Source: Cytophagales bacterium
GTDB taxonomy: Bacteria > Bacteroidota > Bacteroidia > Cytophagales > VRUD01
Reading direction: 5' to 3'
DNA length: 43,852 bases
Assembly: GCA_019456305.1 (NCBI GenBank)
Contig: VRUD01000024.1
Span: 1-43,852 of the forward strand
The notes under the pieces are model-generated. The model was not told the origin of the DNA, made no database searches, and saw only the letters and a list, made by a program, of their open reading frames with translations. This document shows, in pieces, positions 31,161 through 39,110 of the stretch (positions are counted from its first letter, which is position 1; every line of letters starts with the position of its first letter). The position numbers were made by a program, and so were the translations under genes.

Positions 31161-32914
31161 TTTAATTCAAATCTGCTTATCAAACTCCTCCTCCCCATCA
31201 CCCCCTTTTTTCCTACTATTATCAAATTCTGCTGATCAGGCCAAAAGCTATATGCTCTGACAAGCGTTAGTTTAAATTCATTTGGAAGGGACATGTGTTT
31301 GATCTTTTCACCTGTATGCTTATCAAATTCAACAAGCTCTATTTTATTCAAACCTGATAAAGTTATATCGGATGAAGCATAGAGAAAACTTAACTTATCT
31401 TTGAAGTTTTCAGCTACAAAAGAAACGGAATTAAGCCCATCATAAGCTGCATTTACCTGGGATTTTAGATGAAAATTTTCCCATTTAAGCTGTCCGGTTG
31501 AGTCAAAAGAAAATATCAAAATTCCTTCCGTTTTTATCAGGGCGCTTCTTTCATACCAGTTTGAAATGTTCTTTAAACTTTTTATGTACAGGTACCCATA
31601 AAGAGACATATACCTGTTTTCCAGTACAAATAATGCTCCTCCATTTTGATTTATCCTGAAGCCGGCAATTTCATAATTCATCCAGCTTTCCGGGCCATAT
31701 AAAGATGTTTCCTGCTGTCTGGCGCTATCAATTCGTTTTACTAAATCTTGAGATATTTCATAAAAATTAATTTCTTCCACCTCTGAGGTTTCAAAATTAA
31801 ACCTGGAATACATGACTCCAATGAGCTGATTATCAAGTAAGTTCAAATTAGCTACATAGACGATCTTATCATCAACGATTAATAATTTAAAATCTTCACG
31901 GCTATTATTGGTTCGTTCAATTTCAAGCAGGTTACTTTCTTTTGTTGTCAGATCATACTGTATCACAATTATCCTGCCCGTTGCATCTGCATTAAGAATA
32001 TAAATGTCTCCAGGGTTGTTCAAAAAAATGCCATAGTTTGCATAATTATCTAATGGAATAACGGCTTCATTAATTTTCTCAAAGCGATTATCAAAAATTT
32101 TCACGTTTGCATAGAGGCGTTCCTTGCTATAATCATAACGCCAGGCAATAAACTTTTTTTTATCCGGGGAAAAGCCGGTATAGTATTCATATTGTAATGG
32201 CGTGATAAAGTTTTTTCTTATTCCGGAATTAATAAGGTCCTGGAACGTTTCTTTTACGCTACCCTTGCTATATGCATTCTGCCATTTTTCCACAGCAACA
32301 GAGTCCAGCTCCTTATACCATATTTTTTTGCCTTTCTTAAGGTCAAATCCATAGACAAACAGCTTACTGAAGTACTGATCATGATTGTGAACAACGGAGA
32401 GCAGTACAATTTCCCCGTTATGATAGATCAGATCTTTATGATCTTCATATTTTTCAACTGTAAGCCTGGTTTTCCATTTGGGTACTAAATTAAGATCATA
32501 ACGTTCCAGTAAGTATAGAGATTTTCTCCCGGTAAGGTTTCCTTTTGTTTTAGAGAGGGTGATAAAATCTGTATCAGAGATCTTAATAAGCTCAATACGT
32601 CCGTCCGGCTCTCTATATGGGCAGCTTAATGAGAATAGTTGTTGGGATACGAGAGTTTGGGCAAAGCCCCCCTTAGTCTCCCCGAACCCCGCACATAAAA
32701 TTAATAGTAAAAACAAACAAATAAATCTCTTTGAAAAATTTATGTGCGGGGCGAAGGGGGGAAATAGGAAAATGCAAAGTGAAATTTTACTCCATGAGAT
32801 ATTACAACTAAAAAAATATATTTGAATAAATTTTGTGAAACCACCTTCTTTTCTTAGATTCAAGTAACAAATGCAACTGAATTGAGATGATTGAAGGAAT
32901 ATTTGCCAAAACAT
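31157..32914 (-). CDS. secreted protein of unknown function, repeat-encoded signal region
   Basis: Up to 585 residues. The mature part has many strand-like stretches spaced like a beta-propeller (LYLLERYDLNLVPKWKTRL, IVLLSVVHNHDQYFSKLFVYGF, IYILNADATGRIIVIQYDL, ILIFSFDSTGQLKWENFHL), but no family is recognised. A signal-peptide-like stretch FICLFLLLILCAGFGETKGGFAQ lies at about residues 63-85, with cleavage after AQ. No ATG lies close before it; the ATG at 32914 is far upstream and the intervening residues look non-coding, so the true start is uncertain (perhaps a non-ATG codon near 32730). The signal region is encoded by an inverted repeat (32667-32761). Confidence 0.65.
   Translation of the reverse strand: MFWQIFLQSSQFSCICYLNLRKEGGFTKFIQIYFFSCNISWSKISLCIFLFPPFAPHINFSKRFICLFLLLILCAGFGETKGGFAQTLVSQQLFSLSCPYREPDGRIELIKISDTDFITLSKTKGNLTGRKSLYLLERYDLNLVPKWKTRLTVEKYEDHKDLIYHNGEIVLLSVVHNHDQYFSKLFVYGFDLKKGKKIWYKELDSVAVEKWQNAYSKGSVKETFQDLINSGIRKNFITPLQYEYYTGFSPDKKKFIAWRYDYSKERLYANVKIFDNRFEKINEAVIPLDNYANYGIFLNNPGDIYILNADATGRIIVIQYDLTTKESNLLEIERTNNSREDFKLLIVDDKIVYVANLNLLDNQLIGVMYSRFNFETSEVEEINFYEISQDLVKRIDSARQQETSLYGPESWMNYEIAGFRINQNGGALFVLENRYMSLYGYLYIKSLKNISNWYERSALIKTEGILIFSFDSTGQLKWENFHLKSQVNAAYDGLNSVSFVAENFKDKLSFLYASSDITLSGLNKIELVEFDKHTGEKIKHMSLPNEFKLTLVRAYSFWPDQQNLIIVGKKGVMGRRSLISRFELN
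32667..32761. repeat. composite inverted repeat forming a signal-peptide region
   Basis: Outer arms CCCCCCTT (32667-32674) and AAGGGGGG (32754-32761); inner arms CCCCGCACATAAA (32687-32699) and TTTATGTGCGGGG (32739-32751), 13 bp perfect. The inner arms match the hairpin at 20499-20527. The AT-rich loop supplies the hydrophobic core of the predicted signal peptide. Confidence 0.8.
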
Positions 32915-32992
32915 CTTAGTTAATGGTTATTGGTTTTTAGTTTTAGTTTTTCAAATTTGCATTTATTACTTGAATCCACTTTTTTATTCATG

Positions 32993-33076
32993 TGCCCGGA
33001 GCGGGAGTCGAACCCGCACGGAGTTGCCTCCACTGGTTTTTGAGACCAGCGCGTCTACCAATTCCGCCATCCGGGC
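32993..33076 (-). tRNA. tRNA-Leu (anticodon CAA)
   Basis: Read on the minus strand it starts GCCCGGATGGCGGAATTGG. The acceptor stem is GCCCGGA/TCCGGGC with discriminator A. A class II variable arm (TGGAGGCAACTCCG) and T-loop GGTTCGACTCC are present. The anticodon stem CTGGT/ACCAG encloses CTCAAAA, giving anticodon CAA, which reads UUG. CCA is not encoded. Confidence 0.96.
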
Positions 33077-33145
33077 ATTTTTATTTGGTGATTTAGTTGA
33101 TTTCCCATTTGTTGATTTTAGACTTGCAAATTAATTTAAAACGAA

Positions 33146-33436
33146 TTAAAAATCGGTTTTACGCAGCGAAAAGGCAACCGATTTTTCGGAGAATAATTTT
33201 TTAGTATTTTTCCAGACTTCTTTAAAAAGTTCAGAGTTTCTGTATTCATTAAGGCATTTCTCATTTTCCCATAAGCTGTAAGTTACAAAAATATTATCCT
33301 GATGATAATCTTTCATAAGCTCTAAATGAGTACAGCCCTTGAAATTCCTGATCTTGCTCTTAGAATCCTTAAATATCTTCAAAAACTTCTCTACATTTTC
33401 TTCTTTAAAAGTCATTCTGACGATTCTTACAAGCAT
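33146..33436 (-). CDS. YgiN-like antibiotic-biosynthesis-monooxygenase-domain protein
   Basis: 96 residues forming one ABM (dimeric ferredoxin-like) domain: MLVRIVRMTFKEENVEKFLKIF, then FKGCTHLELMKD, IFVTYSLWENEKCLNEYRNSELFKEVW. The W-E-N-E-x-x-L-x-x-Y-x-x-S-x-x-F pattern is typical. Members include quinol monooxygenases and enzymes acting without cofactors; the substrate here is unknown. It lies 5 bases after the SAM hydroxide adenosyltransferase gene, a pairing often seen in Bacteroidota, so the two are probably co-transcribed. Confidence 0.85.
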   Translation of the reverse strand: MLVRIVRMTFKEENVEKFLKIFKDSKSKIRNFKGCTHLELMKDYHQDNIFVTYSLWENEKCLNEYRNSELFKEVWKNTKKLFSEKSVAFSLRKTDF

Positions 33437-33441
33437 GATAT

Positions 33442-34359
33442 TTACTTAGTATAAAATGTTACAGTTACTACAGAATCATACGTCAGGTATAGCGCTTCCG
33501 AGGCGTTCCATTTGTTAAAAGCTATTTCGAGCAAAGCATTGCTGTTAAACAGACATACACATTCGCCCCCTTCTACCTGATTATATACTTTTGAAATATT
33601 TTCAATAATTTCACTTCCAAAAGCTATCTTATATTTTCTTCCTTTTTTACACCTTTCAAAGGTGTTTACGTCAATATTGGTTACCAGGTTTCCATAGCTG
33701 TCTATATGTATCACCTGTCCTGATAGTTGGTCTTTTGTAACCTTCAATTGCCGGTTAAGCATTTGTTTCATGCTTTTAATTTTCTGTCCCAGATCCCGGA
33801 TATTGCCCTCATTGGCTAAAATGATGGCAGCGGGTGCAAAAATGTCTTTTTCAGGAAAAGCAGTTGATGCAGCCAGCCCTAAATCCCTCTCGCCACTATT
33901 TCTTACCGAATCGGTGAGTCGGTGAATCGGTGAATCGGTGAATCGCTTCGTTTTACTGCTCTCCGTTTCTCCGGTTCCCCGTTTCTCCGATTCAGGGGGG
34001 CTTGGAGTTATAAGGGGGCTGCTGGATAATTCTACTATTATATCAGGTTTTTTATCACTTATCAAAGAAAATAATCCATTGTCGGCTCCTATAAAATAAT
34101 GATTTTCTAACTTTATAGAAATAAATTTGTCTTCTCTTTGGTCAAGAGAATTGATTGATACAATATGGATCGTATTTTCAGGGAATTCCCTAAAGACAGC
34201 ATGAAGGATATAGGCTCCATATGCTATATTCCACGCCTCAACCGAATGACTAATATCTACGATTGAAGCGTTGGGAATTGAGCTGTAGATCTTTGCTTTT
34301 ACCGCAGCAATGTAGTGATCCTTATCTCCAAAATCCGATAGAAAAGTGATCAATGGCAT
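33442..34359 (-). CDS. SAM hydroxide adenosyltransferase (DUF62) with in-frame element
   Basis: 305 residues. Enzymes of this chlorinase/fluorinase-related family split S-adenosylmethionine with water into adenosine and methionine. N-terminal domain: ITFLSDFGDKDHYIAAVKAKI, VDISHSVEAWNIAYGAYIL, HYFIGADNGLFSLI. C-terminal domain: FAPAAIILA, HIDSYGNLVTNI, then a beta-barrel. Between them (about residues 113-161) sits a 45-50-residue stretch rich in Ser, Glu, Lys, Arg and Thr, encoded by the dispersed element 33877-34022. Without it the protein would have the normal length of about 260. The insertion falls in the linker between the two domains, so activity may be kept. It is divergent from phoH. 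Confidence 0.9.
   Translation of the reverse strand: MPLITFLSDFGDKDHYIAAVKAKIYSSIPNASIVDISHSVEAWNIAYGAYILHAVFREFPENTIHIVSINSLDQREDKFISIKLENHYFIGADNGLFSLISDKKPDIIVELSSSPLITPSPPESEKRGTGETESSKTKRFTDSPIHRLTDSVRNSGERDLGLAASTAFPEKDIFAPAAIILANEGNIRDLGQKIKSMKQMLNRQLKVTKDQLSGQVIHIDSYGNLVTNIDVNTFERCKKGRKYKIAFGSEIIENISKVYNQVEGGECVCLFNSNALLEIAFNKWNASEALYLTYDSVVTVTFYTK
33877..34022 (-). repeat. in-frame dispersed element, copy 3 (in the SAM adenosyltransferase gene)
   Basis: Encodes PPESEKRGTGETESSKTKR, then FTDSPIHRLTDSVRNSG and GERDLGL. It is nearly identical to copy 1 (tilS) over the first part, and its end aligns to copy 2 (FTDSVR..GG.DLG). It contains a GAATCGGT tandem (33909-33944). Confidence 0.9.
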
Positions 34360-34420
34360 TTTTGATAATTTGATAATTCGCTAATTTAAATTAAAAACTG
34401 AAACTAATTTGTAAATTTAT

Positions 34421-34428
34421 TATCTTTG
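34421..34428 (+). promoter_or_regulatory. candidate -7 element of phoH
   Basis: TATCTTTG matches the Bacteroidota -7 consensus TAnnTTTG, 116 bases before the phoH start in the intergenic space between diverging genes. No good TTTG is found at the -33 distance, so the call is weak. Confidence 0.35.
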
Positions 34429-34543
34429 TCATAATATTGCACTAACAAATGCCTAAAAGAGCTAAAATTAAAAAATGCCTGAAATTAAGGCGTAAAAATT
34501 GATACAGAACTAAAATTTTAGGTATTTTAAAATTTACAAAATA

Positions 34544-35491
34544 TTGGTAGAAAAAATTATCACACTTGACAATGTATCTCTGGTGGATTTTCTCGGTATA
34601 GAAAATCATAATATCAAACAGATAGCGGCTTCGTTCCCACAAAGTAAAATTGTTTCCAGAGGTAATGAAATAAAAATAAAGGGAAGCCCGCCTGAAATAA
34701 TCAGGATCAACGATATATTGAATGGGCTTATTGCCCATTATCAAAAGTATGGAAAAATAACCCCGGAAAATATAAAAACTTATCTTGACAAGACTTCCCA
34801 GGACTTAAGCAGCGCCCCTGAAGAGGAAATTATAATTTATGGAAATAAAGGCATAGCCATTAAGCCAAGAACAGGAAACCAGGCAAAGCTTGTTAAAAGC
34901 GTTCAAAAAAATGATCTTGTATTTGTAATTGGACCGGCAGGTACGGGGAAGACCTATATTTCAGTAGCCCTGGCTGCAGGAGCTTTAAAAAACAAGGAAG
35001 TAAAAAGAATAATCATTACAAGGCCGGCAGTTGAAGCCGGTGAGAATTTAGGATTTTTACCGGGAGATATGAAGGAAAAGGTTGATCCCTTTTTAAGGCC
35101 TGTCTATGATGCATTAAACGATATGGTTCCTCCTGAAAAGCTGAAGTATTACCAGGAAAACCACATCATTGAAATTGCCCCCCTGGCATATATGCGGGGC
35201 AGAACATTGAGCAATGCCTTTATCTTGCTCGATGAAGCACAAAACACCACTACCATGCAAATAAAGATGTTCATGACCAGGATGGGCGCTAACTCAAAAA
35301 TGATCATCACAGGAGACCCTACCCAGATCGACCTGCCAAAAGATCAAAAATCAGGTTTGATAGAGGCTATGGCTATTTTGAAAAATATAAAAGATATAAG
35401 TTACGTAAAATTGGACTCCAGCGATGTGATCAGGCATAGGTTGGTGAAAGATATTGTAGATGCCTATGGAAAATGGACTCCTAAAAAGTAA
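34544..35491 (+). CDS. phoH: PhoH-family ATPase
   Basis: 315 residues starting at TTG (34544); no in-frame ATG gives the full KH-like N-terminus. Residues about 1-75 are the N-terminal domain (IAASFPQSKIVSRGNEIKIKG). The P-loop GPAGTGKT is at 130-137, then ITRPAVEAGENLGFLPGDMKEKVDPFLRP, Walker B FILLDEAQNTT (about 226-236) and the sensor motif MIITGDPTQIDLP. These define PhoH/PhoL, an RNA-linked ATPase of the phosphate-starvation and rRNA-processing group. It ends just before a GC-rich repeat (35502). Confidence 0.93.
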   Translation: MVEKIITLDNVSLVDFLGIENHNIKQIAASFPQSKIVSRGNEIKIKGSPPEIIRINDILNGLIAHYQKYGKITPENIKTYLDKTSQDLSSAPEEEIIIYGNKGIAIKPRTGNQAKLVKSVQKNDLVFVIGPAGTGKTYISVALAAGALKNKEVKRIIITRPAVEAGENLGFLPGDMKEKVDPFLRPVYDALNDMVPPEKLKYYQENHIIEIAPLAYMRGRTLSNAFILLDEAQNTTTMQIKMFMTRMGANSKMIITGDPTQIDLPKDQKSGLIEAMAILKNIKDISYVKLDSSDVIRHRLVKDIVDAYGKWTPKK

Positions 35492-35501
35492 AATCACCAA
35501 A

Positions 35502-35560
35502 CCTGCCCGCCTGTCTGGCGGACAGGCCATTCACAAAGCCAATACAAGGCAGGCGGGGCA
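35502..35560. repeat. CCTGCCCGCC repeat after phoH
   Basis: Opens CCTGCCCGCC, contains the hairpin GCCTGTCTGGCGGACAGGC (35509-35527) and closes GGCAGGCGGGGCA. The hairpin is identical to that at about 5722-5741. Confidence 0.85.
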
Positions 35561-35638
35561 CTCAATTCCTAAATCACCAAAATTAGTACAAGGAATACGT
35601 ACTATCACTTATTTCCCTAAAACATATTTTAGAGCGGT

Positions 35639-35890
35639 ATGAAATTAGAGCAGTTAATAGAATCCATTGAGCTTACACAAAACTCCTTACAGCAAAAGGC
35701 ATTAAGCGCGGTAAATCAGTTGGCTACCATCCGTAATTGGCTGATTGGCTACTACATTGTTGAATTTGAGCAAAAGGGTGAAGAAAGGGCTAAGTATGGG
35801 GATAAGCTACTAAAAACACTCTCAAAAGAATTGAAAAATCAGCAAGTAGTTGTAAATATTGAAGATACCATATGGAATAAATCAAATTAG
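35639..35890 (+). pseudogene. YhcG/DUF1016 N-terminal fragment, copy 1
   Basis: 83 codons. The first 65 residues (MKLEQLIESIELTQNSLQQK... IRNWLIGYYIVEFEQKGEERAKYG) are the start of the DUF1016 N-terminal domain of YhcG-type PDDEXK nucleases. After KTLSKEL the family sequence stops and unrelated residues lead to a TAG. The break coincides with the start of the BsaWI-like R-M unit. The first about 200 bases are repeated at 38419-38614. Confidence 0.85.
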
Positions 35891-35948
35891 CTGGAAATTC
35901 TATTACCTTTACAAAGTAAAATTTAGGAATTCTATTTTAAACAGAAAT

Positions 35949-37205
35949 ATGCCAATTTCAGCAGAGAGAGAAGTTTTTCAAATAAAAGAGATTGAACCTG
36001 TCAAGCCATCTGATTTGTTAGAAGCCAATTTATATGATGAAGATTTATCTTTCAATGGTTTTGACACTCAACACTCGATGCACGCTATCCATCCCTATAT
36101 AGCTGCAATGAATCCCCCTCTTGCCAGAAAGCTGATACAAACTTATGTGCCAGAACCGGAAAGCGTACTTGATCCGTATTGTGGGGGAGGTGGAGTGCTT
36201 CTTGAAAGCACATTGCTTGGCCGGGAGAATGCTGGAGGTGATATAAATCCGCTAGGCGTATTAATTAGTAAAGCGAAAACAACATATATCTCTCCAAGAA
36301 TAATAGAGATGGCATATAAAAATATCCTTTCACTAAGTCAGAAATTAACGAATCAATTCAGTATCCACTTTGATCGCCAATTAAATTACTGGTTCAAGGA
36401 ATATACAATCCCCCAAATAGATTCATTAGCAAAAGCAACAAACAAGGTTACGAATGATGATCTTAAACTTAAAAATTTATTTCATGTTATCCTTTCTGCA
36501 TCGATCAGAGATGTTATGCTCACATATAGAGGTGAAGTGCGGCTGAGGAGATTACAAGGTGATGATCTTGAAAAATTTAACCCGGACATTTATAAAGCAT
36601 TTGCTAAAAGATATACTATCGCTGTTGAAAGAATTGATACTCTCCCTCCTGGTTGTGAATCGAATATTGAAATAAGGGATATAAAGAATCTGTCATTTGA
36701 TTCAGAGCAGTTTCATTCTATTATCTGTTCTCCTCCATATGCAGATGATAAAAATGGTGTGGGGTACTTTCAGTTTTCAAAAAATATGCTGGCTTGGTTG
36801 GGTTTTGCCCCTGATGATATTAAAAAACATAAAGATCTGTTTTTAGGGGCAGAGAAGAATAATAAAATTTCACCTGAATCAGAATCATTAGCAATATCCT
36901 TGGAGAATATCAATAACAGAAACACGAAACATTATAAAGAAGCTGTTGCTTTTTATCATGATTATGATCTAGGGCTAAAAGAAATGGTACGAGTAACTAA
37001 AAAATGGATAATAATAGTAATCGGAAACCGGGTACTGTCAAGAACTCAATTTAATAATGCTCAAATTACAGTGGATTTGCTTAATAATCATGGGGTTGAG
37101 CTTAAGCACCATTATACAAGAGAACTAAGAAAAAAGAGAATGATGAATCTCGGTAATGACGGTGGTGGTATATCCAAGGAACATATTCTTGTCTTTAAAA
37201 AATAA
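35949..37205 (+). CDS. DNA methyltransferase of the BsaWI-like R-M system
   Basis: 418 residues from the ATG at 35949; the frame is open further upstream, but those residues are unlike the family. AdoMet-binding motif I VLDPYCGGGGVLLES is at 73-87, with the acidic GGDINPLG (96-103) after it, and motif IV SPPY at 261-264. Motif I before IV gives the non-permuted order. SPPY is usual for N4-cytosine but also occurs in some N6-adenine enzymes, so the methylated base is not settled. The region 110-255 holds the target-recognition segment. It converges on the endonuclease gene, 29 bases apart at the 3' ends. Confidence 0.88.
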   Translation: MPISAEREVFQIKEIEPVKPSDLLEANLYDEDLSFNGFDTQHSMHAIHPYIAAMNPPLARKLIQTYVPEPESVLDPYCGGGGVLLESTLLGRENAGGDINPLGVLISKAKTTYISPRIIEMAYKNILSLSQKLTNQFSIHFDRQLNYWFKEYTIPQIDSLAKATNKVTNDDLKLKNLFHVILSASIRDVMLTYRGEVRLRRLQGDDLEKFNPDIYKAFAKRYTIAVERIDTLPPGCESNIEIRDIKNLSFDSEQFHSIICSPPYADDKNGVGYFQFSKNMLAWLGFAPDDIKKHKDLFLGAEKNNKISPESESLAISLENINNRNTKHYKEAVAFYHDYDLGLKEMVRVTKKWIIIVIGNRVLSRTQFNNAQITVDLLNNHGVELKHHYTRELRKKRMMNLGNDGGGISKEHILVFKK

Positions 37206-37234
37206 AGACAATATTGCATTTAATACTTATGCAC

Positions 37235-38098
37235 CTATACACATAATTCATGCTTCTTAACATTCCAAAAACTTAAAGTGTCTCTTACAAATTTATCTGG
37301 CTGATCTTCAGAAAAAGATAATGTATTTATTCTAAACCCTGATCGGGTTATTTCAGGGCTAGGCGGTGTGCGTAAATTATAGGAATAGCAGTTAGTAAAA
37401 TCCCCATCCACTTCAAAATAATCTCTCTTTGGTTGAACGGATATATTTAGTTTATCAGGGACACGACCCCCAAGTTCACCATAGTTTATAGCATCTCCAT
37501 GCGGAGGAGGAAAGGATTTGGAATCAAGCGTAATACAGGTAGAGAGAAATCCTTTATTCATAATAATTTTACTGGCAGGGGCATCATCTTTTATTCTTTC
37601 TGCGATACTTGTTTTTGCATGAATCACTCCGAGAATCTTCCAATTTTTATTTCCGGTACCACAATCACCTTCAATTGCAATATCCATTTTTGAAGGGGCA
37701 ATTTTACCCTGTAAACCCATTTGGAATAAGGCATTGGAAGCAGATAATTTGGTTAACACAACTAATCTTACTCCATATTCAATAAAGTGGGGATTGTAAA
37801 GAGCAATAAACGCTTCTTCGAATGCCTGTCCGCTTGCCCTTTTCCAGCTTTGTTCATTTCTGCCGCAATCAAGATAAATTCTATAAATAATATGTTGCCA
37901 TATATCACTTGGATTAGCTAATGGACAGATTTGTACTGCGTAAATAAATGATTTTGCTATAGCTTTATATGCTTGTTCTTCTTCCAGAAGTTGAGTGAGT
38001 TTTTTTCTAATGGATTCATATTCCGGAGATGAAATATTATCAATTTCAACCTCAACGCTCTGCTTACGATCATAACTATAAACTTTAATTATAGCCAT
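37235..38098 (-). CDS. BsaWI-like type II restriction endonuclease
   Basis: 287 residues. The arrangement SWKRASGQAFEEAF (84-97, with E94/E95), SKMDIAI (136-142, D139) and GVIHAKTSIAERIKDDAPASK (157-177) resembles the BsaWI family. In that family the metal-binding acid is followed by an H-x-K motif and a downstream glutamate (E167). These are CCGG-family PD-(D/E)xK enzymes. If the assignment is right, recognition of a WCCGGW-like site is likely, but it cannot be proven from sequence alone. It is partner of the methyltransferase at 35949. The start ATG lies one base after the stop of the fragment at 38100. Confidence 0.65.
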   Translation of the reverse strand: MAIIKVYSYDRKQSVEVEIDNISSPEYESIRKKLTQLLEEEQAYKAIAKSFIYAVQICPLANPSDIWQHIIYRIYLDCGRNEQSWKRASGQAFEEAFIALYNPHFIEYGVRLVVLTKLSASNALFQMGLQGKIAPSKMDIAIEGDCGTGNKNWKILGVIHAKTSIAERIKDDAPASKIIMNKGFLSTCITLDSKSFPPPHGDAINYGELGGRVPDKLNISVQPKRDYFEVDGDFTNCYSYNLRTPPSPEITRSGFRINTLSFSEDQPDKFVRDTLSFWNVKKHELCV

Positions 38099-38099
38099 A

Positions 38100-38273
38100 T
38101 TATATTTTCAGGATTAATTTGCACAAACATAAAAAGAAAATAGTTAAAACTTCCTTTCTATAAGCCCTACTCAAGCTGGAGTCCTTAATTTCTTTAATTA
38201 AATTTTCCTGTGCATCGCTGAAGCTGCTGATATTGATATAATGCCCTGAGCCGGTAGTGGCGATATCCTTCAT
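38100..38273 (-). pseudogene. fragment of a VWA-like protein
   Basis: 57 codons from an internal ATG: MKDIATTGSGHYINISSFSD followed by AQENLIKEIKDSSLSRAYRK. This resembles the last strand-helix part of a von Willebrand A domain. The frame is open for only a dozen codons upstream before a TGA. A remnant is inferred; the stop lies one base before the endonuclease ATG. Confidence 0.4.
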
Positions 38274-38302
38274 TTGCAAAGCACTTTTTTTGCCGTTTTT
38301 TC

Positions 38303-38408
38303 ACCCACAACCGATAACATTACCTGCCCTACTCCCATTTCTTTGAATCAAAAACTCAAAGAAATAATACAACAGGGCGAAGGCATTGAAATAGTTAATA
38401 TTGATTAA
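38303..38408 (+). other. unidentified C-terminal gene fragment
   Basis: An open stretch without start codon, reading PTTDNITCPTPISLNQKLKE, then IIQQGEGIEIVNID and TAA. It looks like the tail of a lost protein. Together with the VWA-like fragment it fills the 320-base gap between the endonuclease gene and the second YhcG copy. Confidence 0.35.
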
Positions 38409-38418
38409 TTTAGCGACC

Positions 38419-38994
38419 ATGAAATTTGAGCAGTTAATAGAATCCATTGAGCTTACACAAAACTCCTTACAGCAAAAAGCATTAAGTACGGTAAATCAGT
38501 TGGCTACCATCCGTAATTGGCTTATTGGTTACTACATTGTTGAATTTGAGCAAAAGGGTGAAGAAAGAGCTAAATATGGCAATAAGCTGTTACAAACCTT
38601 ATCAAATGAGTTGCACAAAAAGAAATTGAAAGGTTTTTCTGTTACTAATCTTAGATTGTTCAGACAGTTTTACTCCGTATATCCGCAAATTCATCAGGCA
38701 CTGCCTGATGTTTTGAGTTTGGAAATTCATCAGCCACTGGCTGACCAATTGAAAATCGGGAATATTCAGCCAATGGCTGAACAATTAGAATTACAGATTA
38801 GTCAGCCACCGGCTGACCAATCTGATAAAACTGTTCAGGTATCGGGAGGAAAGCTATTGCAGCACTTTTCTTTCAGGCATTTTACGAAACGTCAGCAACG
38901 CTACATTTTTGTTATATTTTACAATGCAAACAATTTTCCAATTATTTTCCACATTTTTGAGAAAGAAAATGATTATAAATGTTTCCCTTTGTGA
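38419..38994 (+). pseudogene. YhcG/DUF1016 N-terminal fragment, copy 2
   Basis: 191 codons. The first about 100 residues are a full DUF1016 N-terminal domain (ELHKKKLKGFSVTNLRLFRQFYSVYP continues where copy 1 breaks). Then come 12-residue repeats (38692-38816), the start of the next conserved block (SGGKLLQHFSFRHF) and unrelated residues to the stop. The PDDEXK nuclease domain is absent, so no active nuclease is expected. The 5' end matches copy 1 at about nine of ten positions. Confidence 0.8.
38692..38816 (+). repeat. 36-bp tandem repeat with palindromic core in the YhcG fragment
   Basis: Four palindromes (CATCAGGCACTGCCTGATG, CAGCCACTGGCTG, TCAGCCAATGGCTGA, TCAGCCACCGGCTGA) centred at 38701, 38737, 38773 and 38809, exactly 36 bases apart. 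They encode repeats of the type IHQPLADQLKIG. Confidence 0.9.
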
Positions 38995-39024
38995 AACCTT
39001 TTACTTATCTTTGCGTTTCAATAG

Positions 39025-39099
39025 TGGATAGGAACTCACACAGCATATACAAAGCTGTGTAATGAAGGGAAGCAATATATTGTGAATGTATATACTTAA
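39025..39099 (+). pseudogene. C-terminal remnant of HigB toxin
   Basis: 24 codons reading WIGTHSIYKLCNEGKQYIVN and VYT, then TAA. They match the closing part of HigB (…GTH..YDKLC…YTV). The frame is closed by TAG just before the tryptophan, so the whole N-terminal RNase part is lost. HigA starts 11 bases later, the normal higBA order. Confidence 0.8.
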
Positions 39100-39110
39100 A
39101 GATTGCAAAA

